A stretch of DNA of 64,000 nucleotides, from the NCBI GenBank assembly GCA_001683735.1, contig LUGG01000001.1, forward strand, positions 2,294,001 to 2,358,000, given 5' to 3'. Of the stretch, positions 57,531 through 64,000 are shown one piece after another (the first letter of the stretch is position 1; the number at the start of each line of letters is the position of its first letter). Position numbers and translations under genes: made by a program. Below the pieces are notes generated by a model. That model had not been told where the DNA came from, did not search any database, and saw only the letters and a program-made list of their open reading frames with translations. The stretch is from Grifola frondosa. Taxonomy: Eukaryota > Basidiomycota > Agaricomycetes > Polyporales > Grifolaceae.

Positions 57531-60500
57531 ATGGCGGTCCAGGACTTGGTGGGTCTATATGAATCACGGTCTGTGATACCATCCTCTTCATCGGGCTCAG
57601 CCTCTAGCCGAAAGAAACTGCTGGATCAGAGGACGCTCAGTCAGCGACTAACGCGGTAGCATCGTCATCTTCATATGATGGTTCTCAAGGCGGCACCCTT
57701 CCTGCTCCATCTCCGGCCAGATTCCTAACTCATCCTCTTCTACGACGACGCGAACCTAGCACTGCGGACGCGGATGATGACGACATTCTTCCGGTCCCAT
57801 CCAATGTTACATCCATTGCAACAAATGATGTGGACGACTCTGACGTGGACGACTCCACGAAACAAAGTTACGATCAATATGGGAACACTTATTCGCATGA
57901 GATCTCTACTGATGTCACGGACGAGCTCTTGTCGGTATCGGGGCGTCATCATGCTGCTTTCTCACATCTGGCGACTAAGAAAATCAATTTCAAGTGGCAT
58001 GAGGGGAAGGGGTCTCCCATCTCGCAAGAAATCGAGTTAGGTCCCCTACTTTCTCGTGCCGTCGCCATGCCAGGATCGTCCCAAGCTTCAACGGTTTCGT
58101 CTGTATACAAATATACCACATCATCCTCCCCGACTCTTGTGCAGCTCTCGCGAGATTTAGGCCCACATACCCCGGTAGCGCTGTCCAAAATACTTGCCCG
58201 CGACGCTGCACCACTGTCACTCCCGCGGTTGGACGGTTATATTTCTTCATTGCCTGCGCCTTCGTTTCCTTCTTTACAGCAGCAGAAAGGGAAGGGAAAG
58301 GATACTCCAGTTACGATGTTCCCGCCCATGGGACAGTTAGCAGGCAGAATGCTCGCTGACTTGGAGAACAATGCAGAGATTGCGCCAACATGGAGGAATC
58401 GTAACATTATATTCGCCACAATCACAAGTGTTGTACTTGATATTACAGTATGCAAGGTTTTCTTCCAAAATTCAATTAACTGATTCCTTTTACATCAGGG
58501 GTTTGTGTCATTCTACAGTGCACAAGGACTATTTGATACCCTTCAGATATTTGCACTGATCTTGAGCACACTCAGTAAGTGATAGAATCATCACGCTTCA
58601 TATTATCTCATACTTTATATCAGCATCAAGCGGGAAAGGCGTCGAAGACCGATGGCGCAAGGTGTTTCTCGTTACAATGTCAGTTGTTACCCGTGCTCTT
58701 GCATATGACAGTTTCCTGAAGCTTACGCAGACCTAACGCCCTTGCATTAAACTTCGCATCCACACTCGTTCAATCACTCATCTCGATTGCCGTCTTCATG
58801 ACAATCTCCGCCATCTTGTTGTTTTTCTTCTATCGCATGACTTCTGCATGTCGTTCATTGGGCATCCCCGAAGGTCTGCAACAAACTAATTACTTCAAGC
58901 ACACATGGGCTCTTGTGATTGTCAGCTTCTTGCTGACACTCATTTACTTGCCTTTGAGTACCATGGCTGTCCACATCCTCGTTTGGTCGGACGAACTCTG
59001 GGTGGTCCCGAATCCTTATACCAATGCGACTTCATCTCCACCGGATGTTGCGCCATTAGGTCCCTCAGACGAATATCGTGATCCTCTCGACTTCTGTTGG
59101 ACGACGACAATGAAGCGAAATGAAGTTAACTATGCGCCTTTTGTGGTAATTGCGGCAGTCGTATGTTTCTTTGGGGTAAGGCGCGAATTCATTCTATCTA
59201 GTCCAGATAATCTGACCTGAGATGTAGTTGACGGTTTGGTTCCCAATTCATCTTTACAGTACCATTCGGGGTGTCACGCCCATAGTTGACCGATACACGG
59301 AGCTGGGCACCCCCAGAAGCAACAGCGAAATGGATCGAGAATACCAGCGACTACTCGATCGCGATCGCAATCCTCTGTCGTTCTTGTATAATGGTACACT
59401 GGAACTCAGGATGTCTTGATATTTTCTGACTTGGAACCAGGCTTTCGCAGGGGTTGGGGAACATATGAATCCTTGTTTTTATTGGGGAAACTCACCGCAC
59501 TACTGCTCACTGCTATCGTTGACCCCGACAATTGCCTTTTCCGTACTCTGACACGTTCTCGCATTCAAATCGCTCGTCAAATTCTTCTGCTCATCGCAAT
59601 GCTCGTTTTCTTTGTTATGCAATGTGTTTTATCTCCCTTCTTGGATCCGGTGAACAATGCCAGCGAGTGGACGTCGAGGTTGAACTATGTTTTGACCTCT
59701 GCAGTTTCACTGGTGGTGGCACTCAATATACCAGGCAAGGATATCTTCAATGGACCTGTTCTTTATGTGTACGTGATCTGTGTGTATTAGGTCTGTACCT
59801 ACTAAAGACAACTTCGCTTCCCAGCATATATATTGTAACCTATGGATTGAGCATGTGTGAGGAGTCTTTTCAAGGCTCTTCATGGTCCCACTTATTGATA
59901 CGGACCGATTAGATTTCACAATTATCAATACGAGTAGGATGCGTCGGGTTGTGAAAAGTACGCCGATTCATTGTTGATTAAAGTAATTTAGAAATTTACT
60001 GACATCAATCTCAGGACTAGCACGTCGCATTGATTTCAGTATGTTATCTCTTCGTCAATGTCCGGAACTTCATTAATGTTCTGCAGGCATCGATATATTT
60101 TCTCCTCGGTGAGGTCCTCCCTGATGTCCATTGATATTTGATCTTACTCTACCTATATTCATAGCCTGGATCTAACCTCGTCGTCACCGCATACGAAACG
60201 TCGAATATGGCAGGAAGCTATTACCACGCTCTTCTTGACTAGCTCGGACTGCCAGATTCCTCGGAAACAGAAAATGGAGTTCAAGCAATCCCGAGATGGA
60301 GAATACCCGCCCTATCTTCTCGGATTCTCTGGTAGTCCTGGCGAGAGACATGTTGAAAACTTACACGTTCGTAACATCATATCTCTCCTTGAGAATGCCT
60401 TGCTGAAATTTGCATAGATTCTTCGCGAAGTGGGATCAGTAGCATACAACAAAGCTGTGGCCCTGGTATCTGGGCCCGATTACGCTTGGTTCAAATACTT

Positions 60501-62172
60501 GGAGGAGTCAATACAAGATAACTTCATCGGTCCAGATTGCTATTGGGAGTCTCCGGGCGCTGCTCAGCTCGGTTGCACCAAGTTCTTTGGTAATGCATGG
60601 TGGATTCCATTCCCGCCTATGCTTGTAAGTTGGTATGTGTAATGTGAGGTGATCGACGCTAACCTTTCCCTAATCAGGTTATTCGCTATGACGATGGACC
60701 TCTCACAGTGCTGAGACATGTCGCAGATTTCGAGCTATACCTCGCGCAGAATTCAAGGCATGACATTCAGTCTAAACGGCAAATACGAATGGCACTACGA
60801 GCACTGGACGGTCAGAGTGTGGTATGGCCCTATGACCATATCCCAGTAAGCACAGTAGTCCCCACGATGGAATTTAGGCTAACCTATGCGTGATACAGCC
60901 GGCGGGCACAGACAAAGCTTGGTGCTGTTGCGGGCGGCGTTATGGAGCGCATAAATGCACCCATTACAAGGCCTGTGTATTTCATGTGCAGCGCCGCGGA
61001 CACGTACTCTGGGAAGGCCTGGAGTTAGGAAGCGGTTTCGACGTCAAGCTCGTTTATGACAAGAATGTCCAAATTGGCGGATGGGTGATTGGCCTCACGG
61101 ACGACTACAACATGACGCGGCAGCTGGCCCGTTTCCTAGCACTGAACAAGCGGCTAATTCCAGATCGGCTGTCTTATATTGAGACAGTCATACAGAACTA
61201 TCGCCATTATTTCAAACGAGAATGCGAGTGGAAGCGGCACACTTTGACGTACAGGTTCCTCTCGGCCGTCTACGACCAACCTCAAGAGCCGACTGGCGTT
61301 GTCAATAGCACCATTGATTTTGAACGCGATCCTCGTGTTCGTGAATTGGTCGTCAGCAGTGAGACCGTGCTGCAAGTGACTTATGAGAGGATGATCGCGG
61401 TTTCCACTACAGAATTGGCGACGTGGTGGTATATCTTCTGGGTAAGTCGCGCATTCTGATTTCACTCCAAGGCTGTCGAGTGATTGATTGCATTTGATAG
61501 GATGACTTATGGAGGAGAAACTGGGATACTATCAGTGCGCTCTCGAAACACGCGACCGACTTCAACCCGCACTACCCTACGTCTATCGCATATAACCCAC
61601 TACCGAGAGCAGCCCTGGAAGCGTTCCTCACACAGCGCGGTCTCTTGCACAAAGTCCCAAAATGGGCGGACTTCTTCCATGCTGGGTTCTTAAACAAGAT
61701 TTATCTGCGAATGAACGATATTGCGTTCCACGGTTCCGATGGCGTAAATGTCCTATTCCATATTAAGTTGGATGTACTTCTAATTAACCGTTTCGAAGGC
61801 TGTTATATTCCATCTTGGGGACGATGCGTCCGAGCTGGACATGGAAGACATCGATTTGCAGACTCTGGCGCGGCCCTCCACGCTTGGGACGGGCGGAGGC
61901 ACAGACCACGACGATGAGTCGATCCGCGCGCGCCCCGCATACAGATGGGAGGGCATCCTTGAGGACCCGCTGCGCAAGACCAAGAGCCGCCACCAGCGGC
62001 TGCTGGCCAAGTTTGGCGTTGGTTCGGGGTAAGCCCATTGTGGAGATCTGGCATACCGTCGCAGGGGTTGGCCCTCGATGCAAGGCTGGAGAACGGACGA
62101 TATGTGTTGCTGGAAGACGGTTCGGACCAGACAGGGAGCTTGAAGAACAGTGCTTTGACGAAAACATTATGA
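57531..62172 (+). CDS. Large multi-pass membrane protein, unknown family
   Basis: ATG 57531 gives MAVQDLVGLYESRSV. A long Ser/Asp-rich cytosolic N terminus (to about 58370) precedes NIIFATITSVVLDIT and at least seven hydrophobic segments between about 58500 and 59770, including TISAILLFFFYRMTSACRSL, HTWALVIVSFLLTLIYLPLS, APFVVIAAVVCFFGLTVW, LFLLGKLTALLLTAIVDPDN and RQILLLIAMLVFFVMQCVL. A 700-residue soluble C-terminal half follows (YPPYLLGFSGSPGERHVENL, NAWWIPFPPML, YGAHKCTHYKACVFHVQRRG, ATWWYIFWDDLWRRNWDTIS). Over 15 short introns. One A short at 57609-57615 breaks the frame, and the last junction (about 62030) is uncertain. I have no name for the family; similar proteins occur as unannotated genes in Agaricomycetes. 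Confidence 0.7.
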
Positions 62173-62367
62173 CTTACGATGACGACCTATATGATTCACG
62201 ACGCTTTTCTGATGTATCTTATAATGCGGATATCTATCTAACTTGAATCCTACAACATTTACGGAAGACTAAGGAGAGAACGAAGGCGCATTAGTTGTGG
62301 TGTTGCATTACTGGGACTTTAACAAGATTGAGTGAGTAATGAAGCAGCCCAATGCATGGCCAAAGGT

Positions 62368-62999
62368 CTACACACCTGGCTCGTGCAGCAACATCTGCTG
62401 CATCTCTCGCGCTGCGGCACGGACCGCCGGCTCGTACTGAAGGAGAAACTCGGGATTTAGTCCATCGGCCGGGACGCGATGGCCCCCGCTAATATACTCC
62501 TTCGGGAGCGTGATCTCGATGTTCTTGCTCACGACACGCATCTTGAAGCCGCCCCCAGCATTTCCTTGAGCGCGATAGCGCACTTGGAGCCGCCGTGTCC
62601 ACCATAGGTGACTAGCAGGACCGGCTTGCCATGCCACTCCCAGTAGAGGTGGTCGAGCGCATTCTTGAGCTCTCCAGGGAAGCTCCAGTTGTACTGCGGC
62701 GTGAGGATAACGAACGCGTCGCAGGAGGAGACGAGGGCGCTCCATGCACGGACAGCGGGGGATGCGTAGAGCGTGGGGTCGCGGATTTCGGCGGGTATGC
62801 GTGTGCCATCGATGACGGGCCCGAGTGGGTGTGGAGCAACAGTGGGATCAACAAGGACGATGGAGAAGGGTCTGCTATCCGATACTGGGCTATGCGACTC
62901 GTTGAGAACGGTATCGAGGAGGGGGGAGAGCCAGGACGCGAAGCCGGCGCCGTTGTTGGACTGGCGTGAGCTGCCAAGGATAATGGCAATCTTGGGCAT
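62368..62999 (-). CDS. NADPH-dependent FMN reductase-like flavoprotein, one frame break
   Basis: Flavodoxin-fold quinone/FMN reductase resembling yeast Lot6. ATG 62999 gives MPKIAIILGSSRQSNNGAGF, where GSSR starts the FMN phosphate loop. VILTPQYNWSFPGELKNALD is the family's second flavin-contacting block (PxYNxS.PG.LKNALD), followed by GKPVLLVTYGGHGGSKCAIA. The C-terminal part (FKMRVVSKNIEITLPKEYIS) is in another frame; adding one G to the run at 62552-62556 (C5 on the plus strand) joins them. Intronless apart from that. Stop at 62368. Total about 210 residues, normal for the family. Confidence 0.85.
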
Positions 63000-63425
63000 G
63001 GTGGCGGGCTGCAAATACGAGATGAAAGATACAATGGCTGCTATCAGGCCGTTTAAAGAAACTCTTAGAGCAGGTTACGCAGGTGAGAAATCACAGTTTA
63101 ACGGTTCCGCGAGGTGCTAACACGTTCTGTGCAAAGCTTTTGGAAACACAATCAGGTTGCTCATTGCCATGGTGTTGGGAAACAACTGCCATCGGCTTGA
63201 GGAGTACGACTGCCATCGGCTTGAGTACGACCAGAGTACGACTAGGAGATCCTGATGCCGCAGCATTATTAGCTTCCCCGACTGGGTGAGTTCTTATTTG
63301 CAGTTGTTGACACAAGCACGTGCTACTTTCTCACGTCCACACCACTTGGTGAGATCACAGTCTGAGATCCATATTCACACTCTGCCCGTATCGACGTGGA
63401 CAGAACCCTCCTTCCAGTAAACTGG
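63000..63425. other. Intergenic with a short tandem repeat
   Basis: Holds a small direct repeat (TGCCATCGGCTTGAG, twice, interspersed with AGTACGAC units, 63188-63242). No gene recognised. Likely shared upstream region of the FMN reductase gene and RRP36. Confidence 0.5.
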
Positions 63426-64000
63426 ATGGAGTCGGGGAAACGTAAACACAAGCATGCGTGAGTCGCGCCTCCATTGTTCATTGTCAATTAGAATTTATCC
63501 TGGACGATAGACCGGTGGAAATGACCTCGAAGAGGCCGGTTCCAAGGAAGAGACTATCTGCTGAGACAAAAGTGGTATGTAACCAGTGGGACTCAACGAA
63601 TTTTATGTTCAACAGTTGTTTGTGGCAGGTTGCTCGCGATCCGCGTTTCTTGCATTTAGCGGGCGAATTTTCAGCACAAAAATTCAGTTCGCAATACGGG
63701 TTCCTTTCGGATATGCACACGGAGGAGATGAAGACATTGAGAGAGAACCTGAAACGTGCGCGCAAATTGCTGGTAAACTCACCGCGAGACCTGCGGGAGG
63801 AGCGAGAAGCAGAAGTCCAGAGATTGGAGCGCGCTGTCAAGAGGGCGGAGAGCATGGTGAACAAAGACCAGCGAGAGAGGGTTGAACGAGAAGCGCTGGA
63901 AAAGGTATCAAAGGAAGAGCGGGCGAAACAGAAGGAAGGCAAGAGCGCGTGGTTCATGAAGAATTGTAAGGCTATTGTGCGGTGTTTTTCGCGATTAGAG
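63426..64000 (+). CDS. RRP36: RRP36 homologue, pre-rRNA processing, partial
   Basis: Nucleolar factor for early 18S rRNA cleavage. The best-supported N-terminal frame begins at ATG 63426 (MESGKRKHKHA); an intron ending at 63509 joins to PVEMTSKRPVPRKRLSAET, and a second intron (about 63567-63627) to VARDPRFLHLAGEFSAQKFS. Then SDMHTEEMKTLRENLKRARK, NSPRDLREEREAEVQRLERA, VNKDQRERVEREALEKVSKE and GKSAWFMKN, all family hallmarks. A longer acidic N terminus is usual, so the true start may lie upstream in another exon. An intron probably begins near 63966 and the 3' end lies beyond the window. Confidence 0.85.

Noticed and set aside
1..64000. CRISPR arrays, rRNA and tRNA genes
   Set aside because: No spaced short direct repeats of CRISPR type, and no tRNA or rRNA core sequences were noticed; the tandem arrays are contiguous units without spacers.

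Overview
The window looks like nuclear DNA of a basidiomycete fungus, most likely an Agaricomycete. Genes are split by many short introns (about 45-65 nt, GT..AG), and families known mainly from mushroom-forming fungi are present: a Plavaka-type CACTA transposase, a FunK1 protein kinase, a DUF6698-like protein and a TE-associated Ulp1 protease. Conserved eukaryotic housekeeping genes fill the rest. No bacterial, viral, CRISPR, rRNA or tRNA features were recognised.

Two very different parts meet near 19.4 kb. Positions 1-19,400 are an accessory, transposon-rich block: a near full-length Plavaka transposase (714-4907, minus), an agaricomycete orphan gene with broken frames (5530-8136, minus), a FunK1 kinase (8974-11539), a Ulp1 SUMO protease (12611-14544), a Cys-rich orphan (14762-15749, minus), a DUF6698-like gene with frame breaks (16752-18156), and three tandem-repeat arrays (178, 85 and 252 bp). 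Four of these genes carry the same set of short hairpin-like repeats upstream of the start codon, in the same order and oriented with the gene; this shared 5' module is one of the two strongest novelty candidates.

Positions 19,500-64,000 are gene-dense and conserved: mitochondrial uL4m, ribosomal uS9 (RPS16), a Rap1-like BRCT/Myb protein, complex I NDUFA11, an EED-like Polycomb WD40 protein, a small secreted protein, a Kex2-type repeat peptide precursor, ESF1, NudC, a SIZ/PIAS SUMO E3 ligase, the ADP/ATP carrier, an IRC3-like mitochondrial helicase, a pseudouridine-catabolism PsuG-PsuK fusion, molybdopterin synthase MoaE, an eEF2 lysine methyltransferase, Ice2, a Dug3-like amidotransferase, phosphoacetylglucosamine mutase, Sec17/alpha-SNAP, Nus1, a large membrane protein of unknown function, an FMN reductase and the 5' part of RRP36. 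Many are divergent pairs sharing about 190-430 bp of promoter DNA.

The second strong candidate is the secreted precursor at about 29575-30273 (minus): signal peptide, then near-identical 28-residue repeats each ending in Lys-Arg, as expected for a Kex2-processed peptide family. A caution applies to every broken frame here: many conserved genes (ESF1, NudC, SIZ1, EED, Agm1, Dug3, FMN reductase) have frame breaks that one or two bases added to a short homopolymer would repair, so homopolymer undercalling in the assembly is more likely than mass pseudogenisation.
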